Positions 21,440 through 33,963 of a DNA stretch of 64,000 bases are shown here, in pieces. The position numbers were made by a program, and so were the translations under genes. Under the pieces are notes generated by a model, which made no database searches, was not told where the DNA came from, and saw nothing but the letters and a program-made list of their open reading frames with translations. This DNA comes from Vesta saturnalis (lineage: Eukaryota; Arthropoda; Insecta; Coleoptera; Lampyridae): NCBI GenBank assembly GCA_036346205.1, contig JARFJB010000003.1, forward strand, positions 2,984,001 through 3,048,000, read 5' to 3'. The first letter of the stretch is position 1, and each line of letters opens with the position of its first letter.

Positions 21440-22823
21440 TGTTAATGAAATCATTTTCGTTACCGTTAATTGAATGATAAGATGGAAACTGTAATAACTT
21501 CTAAGATAATCTCTTTGTCATTTATGTTTAATTTCAAATATAAATAGCTAGTTATTCACATAAATTAATGGATCGGAATTAATTTTAATCATAATAAAAG
21601 TATTATCACGATTATTCAGTATTCGATAATCAATTATTTACAAGTCATAAATGTAATTTATCAATCTGACCTCTTTAAGCGGAATTGGCATTAGAGGTGC
21701 GTGCATTTTAAAGAAATCAATTTCTGGAAATGGTTTAAGATGCGTAGATTAAAATTAGCTAGTAATCTACAGAAAGGGCAAATTTATTAAAGTTAAATTG
21801 CTCATTTAATTGAAGGCAACGTTTACGTTAACATAATTGGCGACAATGAATTTTTAAACACAGGATAAAATGAAAAAAACTTGATTATTAGATCATTTTA
21901 ATAATAGATAAATTGTGAAATCAAAATAATTTTAAAATATGAATCATTTGTTAATCGTAGGTACAATTTGTAAAATTATATGAATCTAATTAGGTGCTAA
22001 AAGTTACTGACAAACGCTTGATCTGGATGTATCCAATGACTATTAACCAGTCATTGGAATGTATTCTGTATGAACTGAAAAAACAAGCAAATATTTCGCC
22101 CAAAATCTAGTTTTGTGTTGCCTTTAACCATAGACCTTATAATACTATGGACGGAGTGTTGATGTAGCCGTAATGCTATTAAGCAAAAAGAGATGGCTAA
22201 TCACAATCTATAGGAGTTAGTAAAGGAAGGAAAAATGGTCCGTGACGAATGGCAGAAAGCGGCGTTGTGAATGGCGTTTTAAGTACTTTATGAAAATAAA
22301 ACTTAAATTATAGAATTAATGGTTTATAAAAACACACACTTTATATAGTTATGTTATACAAGAACAACATTAGATCATTTTAACTAAAATTAAAAACAAT
22401 ATTAATTGCAATAAATACAAAATAAATGTTTATTTGTTTTCATACTAAAGTACGTGTAAAAACAACTACTTTTCCGAAAAAGATATCCAATTTATCGGTG
22501 ACACAATTATAATTTTGTTAAATTTTATCACTACGTCGTAAAAGTAAAAAATCTGATGTGTACAACACGTGACCTCAATACAATGTAATTGATAATTTAA
22601 ACAAGCACAAGTAAAGTTGAAAGAATTTGATGTTGTATAACTAGTGTACTGCGTGTTTTTTTTTGCAACTAAAAATTTTGTACAGTTTTTCATATCATTA
22701 CATTGTTACATTGATTTATTAAAAAAAATCGTAATACTTCGACAGAAACAATTAAATATGACGACCAAGACACATTATCTTAAATTTAAGTTATTATCTA
22801 AATAATACCTATAAAGCTTGACG
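21440..22823. other. AT-rich upstream DNA, nothing recognised
   Basis: 1.4 kb 5' of the secreted-protein gene. No repeat or domain was recognised, and the minus frame at 22466-22693 appears random. Regulatory sites for the gene could lie here but none can be named. Confidence 0.4.
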
Positions 22824-23029
22824 TAGGTGGTAGGCATGCCAGCCGGTGAGGTACCACCACCCTTACCATGGGTTCCTTAATATTGGGTCTCCGATTTTCT
22901 GAGCTCGGTAAGGGCTGCCGGTTACCTTTTCCTTCATCCTTAATCTATTCTCATCCTTATTCTTCCTTCTCGCCCTCACTGTCTTCCTATCGGATTAAAA
23001 GTCCCAAATTAAAAAATAAAATGGCTGTG

Positions 23030-23790
23030 GTTTCTAGGGTAATAAATTCCAGACGTAAAAACCTGCCCCATTCGGATGTCCGGGAGGGCAGGGCCCAAGC
23101 GACCTCGGTCATCCAAAGTATCAACTTTCTGATTCACTACTGCAACATCCGCGGTATCAGGTCTAATCTTAATACTATTCACCAACATCATGAACAATTA
23201 CAACCTGATATTTTGTTTCTATCTTAAACACAAGTCTCCTCTGAAAGATCCGAGTCACCCGACTTGCAATTTCCTCAATACCACCTTCACTCTAACTTTA
23301 GATATAAAGGAGGCGTATGTGCCTACATTAAGGACAGAATTGCTTACAAGAAGGTTTCTTCCTTAGAAAATAAAAATTTTGACGTGGTTTAAACATTCTG
23401 GTCCTAATTTTGTGAAATTTTACTGTTGCATTTATAGGGCTCCTAATGACAGTAACTTCGATTACCTTAGTATGAAAGTTGACTACCTGATGTCTCAGTT
23501 TCCATCTTGCGATATCTCAATTGTAGGCGATTTCAATGTTCATAACTCTAATTGGCTTCAGTTTTCATCTACTACAAATCCCGCTGGTCATAGTGCAGAA
23601 ACATTTGCTATTTCATGTGATCTCACACAAATGATTTCTGAACCCACAAGAATCCCTGATAACCCTAACCATACTCCACATCTTCTAGATCTCTTTCTTA
23701 CATCAAACCCTCTTGTTTATAAAACTTCCGTTCTTTCGCCTTTAGGTCTTTCCGACCATTGTCTAATAGAAACCGATAGAACCTTGTGGT
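23030..23790 (+). pseudogene. Endonuclease domain of CR1/Jockey-like element, copy 1
   Basis: An exonuclease-endonuclease-phosphatase domain that nicks target DNA for target-primed reverse transcription. It reads from 'INFLIHYCNIRGIRSNLNTI' through 'LQPDILFLS' (stop at 23224-23226 where relatives have E of SET), 'FYCCIYRAPND', 'CDISIVGDFNVHNSNW' (catalytic GDFN) and 'LSPLGLSDHCLIE' (catalytic SDH). It is broken by that stop and by a frameshift near 23388. Confidence 0.8.
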
Positions 23791-23811
23791 GTTTTAAGTC
23801 AGCTCTGTGGA

Positions 23812-25761
23812 GTGATTTACGGGATTTCTTTGCAACCTTTCCATGGCGTGAATATTGTTTTGTCGTCCTCTTCTTCGGACATCGCTCTTTCAGTATCTGA
23901 AGTCATACTCATGGGAATGGAGTTATACATTTCCAAAAAACAGTATCGTATAGGTCATTCACGTTCCCAACCCTGGTTCAATAAGGCTTGTGCTGATGCA
24001 ATGTCTTTAAAAAATAAATATTATATTAAATGGGAATCTAATAAATCGGTCGACAGTCATGTAGAATACGTTGGTGCTAGAAATATCTGCAAAAGTGAAA
24101 TCACTAAAACTAAACAGTTGTTCGAACAACGAAAATGCAACGAACTAGCTACATCTCCTTTAGGCAGTCGTAAATTTTGGTCTTTATCTAAAGGCATTAG
24201 TAAAAACTTTGGAACATCTTCATTTCTCCCCCTGGCGTCTATTGACGGATTGGTAGTTGCTGATTCTGTAGACAAAGCCAATGTTTTTGTGGATTTGTTT
24301 GCATCAAACTCGTGTCTCAATGATTCTGGAAAAGATGTGCCCCTAGTCAACTCTTCTTCATACGTTATGAAACCAATTCATTTTCGGTACAAGCTCTTGG
24401 AATCGAACATCAGTAGGCTTGATCTCAATAAGGCGACTGGCTCAGACGGTATCCCAGCTATTGTCTTAAAGAAATGTTCCCCCGAACTAGTAACTGTCCT
24501 ATCTAAGCTCTATACGATCTCTATGTCTTCTGGGGAATTCCCTTCATCATGGAAGTTAGCGAATGTTCAACCTATTCCCAAAAAAAGGCGACAATACTGA
24601 TCCCTCAAACTACTGACCAATTACCATCACTTCCATTTTGTCTAAAATCAGGGAAAAAGCCATCTATCAGCAACTGCTCATGTTCCTTGAAACTAACAAA
24701 CTCCTTAGTGACCACCAATACGGGTTTAGGCAAAGCCGTTCAACAGGCGATCTTCATTCATATGTGACCTAAGTTTGGAACAATACAGTAGAGCAGTCCG
24801 GTGAAACAGTTGTGGTCGCTTTAGATATCTCAAAGGATTGGGCAAGTTTGACATAAGTGTTTACTTGCCAAACTCACCTCGTTTGGGTTAAACTCTTCAC
24901 TGTAGTTCATCTCAGTCTACTCATAGTGATAATCCACCTTCTATGTCAAATCAAGAAATTAAAGCTGAAATGGCAAATTCAATCAACAAAGACATTCAAC
25001 GTATTCTCGAATGGGGAAACAATAATCTAGTTAAATTTAATGCTAACAAAACTCAGTGTTGCCTTGTGTCCGCCAAAAAAGATCGATCATTTCCTGTTGT
25101 AAGTATGAATGGCTCAGTTCTTAAGTTTTCAGACTCTATTACTCTGTTGGGTATGACTGTATCTTCAAATCTCTCATGGGTTGACCATCTCCTGTCAGCT
25201 ACCAAAACAGCTGCTCGTAAAATAGGCTTTTTGTACAGATCTAAGCAGTACTTTACCTCTCGACAACTCCTTCTGCTGAATAAGTCCCAAATTCGGCCTC
25301 ATCTGGAATATAATTCTCAACTCTAGGTTAGTGCTCCCCAATACGCTCTCGATATCGTTGATCGTATTCAAAAGAAAGCGATTAGGCTTATAAATGACCC
25401 GTCCTTAACTTCTCACATACAGTCCCTTGAGCATAGAAGGATGGTTTCAGTTATTGCTTTGTATTATCGTTATTACGACGGCTATTGTGCTGCTGAATTA
25501 TATTATTTGATACCATCTCGGGATATCTTTGCGAGAAACACTCGGTTCGCTCATTCACATCATCAGTATGCAGTACAAATCTCCACTGGTCGTACCAAAC
25601 GGGCGCAATCCACATTTTTCTACACGGCTTCTAAACTCTGGAATGATCTCCCTAGTTCCTGTTTTCCTCTCACTTATGATATGAGAAAATTTAAGGTAGC
25701 TGTTCATAGGCATCTATTGACGATTCATTTTCCCTCTATCCATCCTCCTAAGTGTTCCTGA
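23812..25761 (+). pseudogene. Reverse transcriptase of CR1/Jockey-like element, copy 1
   Basis: Plus-strand frames at 23812-24600, 24549-24767, 24943-25326 and 25441-25761 together give a linker, RT fingers ('LNKATGSDGIPAIVLKKCS', 'SSWKLANVQPIPKK'), and then the thumb and C-terminal region ('LLGMTVSSNLSWVDHL', 'AARKIGFLYRSKQYF'). The palm segment with the F/YADD catalytic motif is deleted between about 24880 and 24900, so no polymerase activity is possible. Several frameshifts and a stop at 25324 add to this. Confidence 0.8.
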
Positions 25762-25828
25762 GTGTTAGGCCCTTGATGGGGAGATAGTACGGGGACTCTA
25801 ATGCTAACTTGTAAGACAGAGCTTCTTT

Positions 25829-26305
25829 GTGGAGCCATCTAGCGGGGTATGGGCTAATGAGTATTTTCTGTAATAAAGGTGGCGCCACCTAGTGGTATAT
25901 TTCAGGGTTAATCAGGGTTAGTTTGTGGCGCCATCTAGCGAGTATGGACTAATGAGTATTTTCTGTAATAAAGGTGGTGCTACCTAGTGGTATATTTCAG
26001 GGATTAATCAGGGTTTGTTTGTGGCGCCATCTAGCGGTGTATAGACTAATGAGACTTTCTGAAATAAAGGTGGCGCTACCTAGTGGTATATTTCAGGGAT
26101 TAATCAGGGTTTGTTTGTGGCGCCATCTAGTGGGGTATAGGCTAATGAGTATTTTTCTGTAATAAAGGTGGTGCTACCTAGCAGAATATTTCAGGGAGTA
26201 ATTAGGGCTTGTTGCTGAGTCATCATCTACCGATGTTAGGAACAGCGAGTGTTTTCTGTAATAGGGGTGGAGTCACCTAGTAGTATATTTCTTAGCTAAT
26301 CAGGA
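25829..26305 (-). promoter_or_regulatory. 96-bp tandem array with about ten CTCF-like motifs
   Basis: Units start at about 25829, 25925, 26021, 26117 and (degraded) 26213, so the period is 96 bp. Each unit carries two related 15-bp words on the minus strand, near CCGCTAGATGGCGCC and CCACTAGGTGGCGCC. They lie at 25831, 25881, 25927, 25976, 26023, 26072, 26119, 26169 and 26269, with spacing alternating between 46 and 53 bp. They match the vertebrate CTCF core CC-A/G-C-T-A-G-R-K-GGC and contain the AGGTGGCGC preferred by fly CTCF. Whether they bind is unknown. Related, weaker words recur at 30020-30433. Confidence 0.6.
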
Positions 26306-26469
26306 TTTATTTGCGATGTATAGGTAATAAAATGTTTTCTGTAAACTTTAATAATTAACTGTTTGTAAGAGCTGTAGAATATTCATATAAGTGCTTTTTT
26401 AATACGGGACTTAAATTTTTGTTTGTTGTGACCTCAGTATACGCTGTACAACACTACCTTAGCTTGTAA

Positions 26470-27824
<1,355 letters not shown>

Positions 27825-29780
27825 TGTCAGAATTAAATTAATTGGTCAATAGAACCTATATTAAAAATAATACATATCCTAATCTATAATAATACTATAA
27901 GACCTTAAACATACATACATACGTAAAATGTTAGGGAATTACTCCGAACTCGTAGCTTGTATTAATAGATACAGAGATTGCGTCTGGTCCTCTCTGAGAA
28001 GATAATGATGATGACGGCACTTGGCGCAAACTGTCAGTCTCAACAGCTTGCGAGGTATAAAAATGATTTGTACACCCCAAGGAAATGGCGGCACTCAAAC
28101 CAAGCTATCAGTCTCAATAGCCTGCATGGTAGTAAGGAAGACTTCTACAGTTTGAGTGCATCTGAATTTTACCGTGTCTGAACCCACTATTTAAATCATT
28201 GAAACTATGACGTCATCCCTACCAAGTTACAGTCGATAGGGGTTTTCCATTATTACCCATTTTTAGAATGTAAAAAACTCGCATTCACCTTTCACTATCT
28301 TCTTTAACATTTATATAATAAGGCAATTTTTTTTTGATATTAAAACACAGCTAGAATGTACTACTGTATGCTTTTAATTTAAAGTTAATTGCGGTCATGT
28401 AAGGGTATTTTAAAGAAGTCTGATTCATGCTTTGTAGCGGATAATTTTTGACCTGAGCTTGTATTATCGTTTTATGATGTGGGTCAACCCCGGTATTTTT
28501 TCTAGTGGAGAAAAACTCATGCGACGGTGTATGACCATTTTAAAAACAAGTGCTCGGTTTTTAGTAAATATTTAAAAAATACTATTACAATGTACTACTG
28601 TATATTTTAATCTAAAAGTTATAACGTACGCTGAATTAATGGGAAACATAATGTCATTACGTACAACATGCATTTTAAAAATGAGTTTCACCGTATGATA
28701 AATTGTTTGTAGCATGCAATATATCCAACATATAAATAAATAAACTCTAGCATAAACAGATATGTACAGTTCGTGAAGATGATAATAATCCTATTTCAAA
28801 AAATAATACAAGGTTGTAATTAAACACCTTAAATTGCAAATTAGTACAAAAGTTGCTTTAAACGGTTTGAGCCTTGAGATTGTAAAATTTACATATCGAT
28901 AAACTATTTGTACGGAATGTAATTATTATTAAATATAATTTGGAAAGTGACAATTACTCACTTAACGTACTTACAAATATTTTTAAAAATTTGCAGCTGC
29001 AAAAAAACATTAAGGTCCAGTATTAGGTGAAATAATAATCATTTTCTTCGTCCGCTTCATCTTGAGCGATTATAGCTTATTAACTAGTAAAAACATCTAA
29101 TACTCTGATGCTGCTTCATAATAATGTTCACCCGTTAGTAATTGTACTTTAAATACACGCAAGGGCTAATGTCTATTTTATTTTACCATTAGTATTACAC
29201 AGATATGGGATTATTCTTAAAAATTAGCTAAGTTCGCCACGCTACCTTGAAATACTACATAGGTTTTCAATTCTTCTTCGCCCCTGAAGCTGTACCGCAT
29301 ACATCTTTCTTTATCCAACTCCGGATCAGTAGCATGTTTTCTAATACACACAAGACAGCATCTTCAATATAGTGGTGTATACTCCGAAAAAACGGCTTGT
29401 GCTTCTTCTTCTTTAAGCTAGATTTTGCCTCTATACAGCATACAAGCTCTATCTTAGCTGAATTACCTCTGTCAAAAAAAGGGTTATAATCAAATTAAGT
29501 CTACCGACCTCTTTTAATCTTTGAATTTTTACCGATAAGGACCTGCCGTACTATCACATAAGACGACTTTGCATACAGGTTCTGTCTCGGATGAACTGTC
29601 GAAAAGGGCTTTTTAGATTTATAAACATGCCCCTAGGGAAGATATTAGAGTGTAGTTACGGAAACATTTTGTGTTATGACCGGCAGATTTTTGCGATATC
29701 ATATCTCATATAGGTAAAATTTCGCGACGCGAGGCTTTCAGCGAAGGCTGTTTAGGCGATCCCACTCCAACCCTCTCCGA
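27825..29780. other. Unassigned DNA
   Basis: No recognised gene. An internal near-duplicate lies at 28018-28060 and 28090-28135 (shared 'tcagtctcaa' and 'agc-tgc'), and 'cactcaaac' at 28091 is mirrored by 'gtttgagtg' at 28151. The frame at 27978-28181 covers these repeats and has no known domain. The remainder to 29780 is AT-rich. Confidence 0.4.
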
Positions 29781-30470
29781 GCATAACCGAGATTGTAAGA
29801 CAGGTGTAAGGCTGCGCAACTTGCTCTCGCGGCTTTGTCCCTTGTTGAGGGCCCAATGGCGGAAAATTTGTATTTGTATTTAAGTTTCTGCAGGTTATGG
29901 CTGGAAATATGAATCTGTATTATAATAAGGGGTATAATGCTAACTTGTAAGACAGGTGTAAGGTTTACCAACTTACTATCAGACCATCGCTCCTCGACCA
30001 AAAATTTGAATTTGTTTGTGACGCCATCTATGAGGGAAATCTGAACTTGTATTATAATAATAATAAGGAGGCCTAATTTAAGTGTTTACATTCTGATTAC
30101 TTATTGCGAGAAATTTGAGCTTGTATTCTAATAAGGGAACTATTGCTAGCTTATAAGACAAAACATAGGAAACTGTGTTAGGGCCTGCGCCCTCTTGTCA
30201 TGGCGCTTGTAGGGAAATTTGAATTTGTCTCGTCATCTAGCTGTGTATGGCCAAATGAATATTTTCTGTAATAATAAAGGCGGCACCATCTAGCGTTATA
30301 TTTGTAGGACTAATCAGGGTTTTCATTGTGGCACCATCTCGTGGTATATTTTTTAAACTAGCGAATGTTTTCTGTAATAGAGAGCGGTATATTTCTAGCA
30401 CTAATTAGGGTTGTTTATGGTGCAATATAGTGGTGTAAAGGCTAATGAATGTTTTCTGTAATGGCGGTTG
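29781..30470. repeat. Degenerate relative of the 25.8-kb array element
   Basis: Shares with 25790-26300 the words 'taagacag', 'attttctgtaata', 'actaatcagggttt' and 'ggcaccatctagcg'. Weak CTCF-like words lie near 30020, 30230, 30282, 30330 and 30419. The phrase 'ttgtaagacaggtgtaagg' occurs at 29793 and 29945. It appears to be a second, older copy of the same dispersed element. Confidence 0.55.
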
Positions 30471-30929
30471 ACCGTGTTCGTCTTTCCCTTCTCTATTTCT
30501 CAAACCTACAAATCAATTAATCAAATCAAAACAATTAAATACCAAACTGGTTTAACTTAATCATACAAAATCAGCTCTCAATTCAAAAATAGCACAGAGT
30601 GCAAAAGAATGCCAAGCTCACACTTATTGTAGCTACCTATCTAAACGTCCTTTCGTATTAACTGCAGTATTGTGCAGGTTCAAACACCGTTAGGAAAAAC
30701 AAGTTTATTAACAAAATTGAAGGAAAGCTTAGCGTTTGAAAATATACTATTATTATAAACAACAATACATCATTTATTTAATCACATCCTTTATCGGCCT
30801 TCTTCTTGAATCGTGATTCGTCGCTATCATCATCATGGTTTTGAGACTCGTTCTTCTCCTCTATACTCGCGCGCGAGTATTGAGTAGCATTAAGGTCCTT
30901 ATTCAAATTTCAAATTTTCAGCGCATGTC

Positions 30930-31240
30930 CTGGCCGAGTGCTAGTTCCTACACCTGTCTTATAAGATAGCACGAAGCAGCTAACCCCTAAGAGCTATTTC
31001 CTGCACTTGTCGTAAGAACCTCCATTAAAACAATTTCTCAGTGCGGCACCAGGTCCAAGAGCTAGTCCCCACACCTGTCTTACAAGAACCTTCATTAAAA
31101 CATTTTCAAACCCCTGTTTCTCAAAGTAAACAACTTTTTCAAGGTCAAACCGAGGTCAGCCGCGTAGTAGGCCGTGGGAAATCCCCAAGGTCAAATGACG
31201 TCACAAAAAGTGAAAGGCGAGGTGCCTCACTACTACTGAA
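30930..31240. repeat. Short imperfect tandem repeat, inverted relative of the 29.8-kb words
   Basis: 'acacctgtcttataag' (30950) and 'acacctgtcttacaag' (31071) are inverted versions of words at 29793 and 29944. Intervening units of about 65 bp share 'gctatttcctgcac' or 'gctagtccccacac' and 'ccttcattaaaaca'. The frame at 31041-31271 spans this repeat and shows no domain. Confidence 0.45.
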
Positions 31241-32906
31241 ATGTAACTCAATATTACTTGAGGAATATTAATAAAATACTTATTAAATACACATTAATTA
31301 TATAATTAAATTTCTTTCTTCTCTTCGTCTTTTTCCTCCCAAGAATAGATTTTTTTTTTAAATTTGGTGTCTTGAATAACAATCACTCCTTGCTGACTAC
31401 ATCACGTTTTAAGCACGCGCTACAACTCGTTCTTGAAAGATCACAATTTAAATTACATTTCATAAAAACGGATGACATTCCTATACAATATTTTTCAACA
31501 CCGTAAGAACTTATATCAACAATGCCATCCGTTTTAAACAAAATTAACTATGTTTTTCAAAATTGTTTAAATAAATCGAAATTTTCCGTATTTCAAACGT
31601 TTATTTCTCAAAAACTGCTCGGTAGAAAAGGATGGCATTTTTAAAATGTCAATTTAACATCAATATAAAGAAACCCTCGAAATTTAAAGCGGTTGCCTAA
31701 CGATTTTTTTTTTCTTCAATTTTCAAAAATTGCGAAAAGACCTCTCGTAGGTTTCGGATGGCATAAAAATTTTATTATATAAAGTGGGTGTATACTTTTA
31801 TCCTACCACCTTTTCGTTTTACGTTTGATAATTTATTTTCTCCCCCCTCCCTTATCTCCGACCCTGCACGTTTTTTGACTGTACCATACATAACAAAAAA
31901 GTTTTCTAATTAAATCAGCAACTGAAATACCGAGTCCCATCCGGTTGCCTTTTTGAAGCCCCAACTACGTGCCATCGCCTTAACTATTGTGTGCAAGAAG
32001 GCAAATAGTTGTAATTATATAATTATTTGTGAACTCACTTGAAAAATTGTAGATTTCCTTTTAATGTTTTGCTGTCATTTTGACAAAAAGGCACTGTGCA
32101 GCTTCTCATATTTTACTTCTACTAATAGTCTAGTAACAAATACAGTCAATGTGTGTATTATTAGAATACAAACACAAGAAACACCAAAAGACACTCACGA
32201 AAACTCGAAAAGCGCGAAAAACCGAGGTTAGAGAAACGCTTTTTGACAATTACAATTGATATCAAAATAAACTAATGATACGACTGCGCATGTCCGAATA
32301 CCTCCAACTTGTAAATTTTCGACCATTTTCGACCTTATTGAAATGTTTAATTTGTCTCGTATTTTAAACGCGCAGCTCATGCTCTGGCTATCTAGTTATT
32401 AAGTATGATATCTATTCTTGTTACCCATATGTTTCTATTGATGCGGTTATCACTTTTACATTTATTCCATAGTTAACTTTCGTTGTTGCAAAAACAATAG
32501 TTGTTAACTATATGTAAGGGCGACTTTTGAGGGGTGTTGTTGCGTGGAGTTGTTGTTGGTGGAGCTTTAGAGGAAGTGTTTTTGAAGTGTTTGTAGGAAT
32601 TAGCGGAAATATTTAGATAAAGGATCAAAGTAAATGTTTCAATCTAAATTATTGAGACCACATCTACAAAAAATTCTACGAACTGGTATATTACATCAAT
32701 TTCCATCATTATTATTAATTTTAATTTTTTTATAAAATTGTGTATGTTTTCTATAATTCTTTTTGAATATTTATCGTTTCACAGATGAGCTTCAAAATAA
32801 AATATTTATATTTCCCCTTCTTCAAGTATTTAAATATATTTATTGCAAGTATAAATTTTAATATGTTAGAATATAATTCCTAGATGACATAAATTCTACT
32901 TAGTAT
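31241..32906. other. Unassigned DNA
   Basis: No gene. 'aaaacggatgacatt' near 31467 is inverted at 31519-31533 ('aatgccatccgtttt'), and similar 'ggatggcat' words recur at 31631 and 31758, which suggests a decayed repeat. Confidence 0.4.
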
Positions 32907-33761
32907 AGTGCATTTGACGAATAATTAGACCTCTACAATATGGCTGCCATTCCACTATGAACAACATCCAATTATAAAATAACTAAAATGCTATAAGTGT
33001 AGCATTGTAATGAAAGGGTTATTTCAGTTGGCTACTCTGAACCGCATTTTCCATCCTTTGCTACAACATCATAACAGCAAAAGACAAATATAATAACAAA
33101 TACGACCTTCAAACGTCTTAAAATATTATTTGCCAACTCAGTAGCGTATCACGCGGAGAGGTAACTTAGGTTAGTAAAATTAAAAATTTTTCTATTAAAT
33201 TAATTATTGTAAGAAATAAACATCGTTAAAATAAAAGAATGTTCCAAACAAATATCATTACTGTTAAGAATTTCTGACAATTTACCAATACTAATTCGTA
33301 ATTTATGTTGAAACTGCACATTACTCCATTAGCATAATGTGAATTAGAAATCATTAATGACCACTTGCTTTGCTTATAAATGTGGAATAAATTTTCCATT
33401 TCGCCATTATACTGTAAACAATAATTTGTAACGGTTGTAGTGATTGTGTAGTTTTTATACTAAAATGGAAGAGAATTTTGTTTTAATTACGCAATAATTA
33501 TTAATAAAAAAATAATTTACTACATACTTGATCATTTTTTTTTAATTTGTATTAAAATAGTTAAAATAGTATATAATAATAATATTAGGTGAGCGTGGTG
33601 ATGGTGAATGATTTTATTAATAATAAATTTATTCAAATAAGTTTATCACTTTTTTTTATATGACAAAAGGTACTACGCCAATGAGTGCTCCCGCGCTTTA
33701 TTTGGTGACAAATTTAAATGGCGGCCATACTGCAGAGGTCTAATTATTCGTAAAATACACT
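32907..33761. mobile_element. 855-bp element with 45-bp terminal inverted repeats
   Basis: 32907-32951 and 33717-33761 are inverted repeats with 5 mismatches in 45, including 'acgaataattagacctct' on one side and its complement on the other. The interior has no coding frame, so it would be non-autonomous. No target duplication was identified, so the superfamily is open. Confidence 0.6.
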
Positions 33762-33859
33762 TTAATAAAAAAAAGTAATTAGAAATATGACATTTTAAAA
33801 TTTATCATAACCAAAGGGCCAAACACTTTTTTTTCAAAAATCGTTTCTATAAATGCCTT

Positions 33860-33963
33860 AACACGTCTAATAAGATAAGATAAAAAAACCTCGTACCTTA
33901 TGCGTCTTGAACCCGAGACCGGGACATCAACCAGATGCGCTGCCACTGCGCTACCGGGGAGTT
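33860..33963 (-). mobile_element. tRNA-derived SINE (short)
   Basis: On the minus strand an A box 'tagcgcagtgg' (33953-33943) and a B box 'gggttcaagac' (33914-33904) lie at Pol III promoter spacing. The head 'ccccggtagcgcagtggcag' resembles a tRNA D arm. The sequence then runs into 'gcataaggtacgagg', a T-run and 'atcttatcttatt'. The acceptor stem does not pair, so it is not a working tRNA. Confidence 0.65.

Larger units (their letters stand above)
22824..25790 (+). mobile_element. CR1/Jockey-group non-LTR retrotransposon, copy 1
   Basis: A 5' end 'taggtggtaggcatg' shared with the copy at 54165 is followed by an endonuclease and reverse transcriptase on the plus strand. Compared with copy 2, about 200 bp around the reverse transcriptase FADD motif are deleted near 24885. 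After the last coding region ('cctaagtgttcctgagtg', 25749-25767) the two copies diverge: this one runs into the 96-bp CTCF-like array. No target duplication was identified. Confidence 0.85.

Noticed and set aside
33900..33963. Functional tRNA gene on the minus strand
   Set aside because: A and B boxes are good, but the acceptor stem does not pair and the anticodon arm is irregular. A SINE head fits better.
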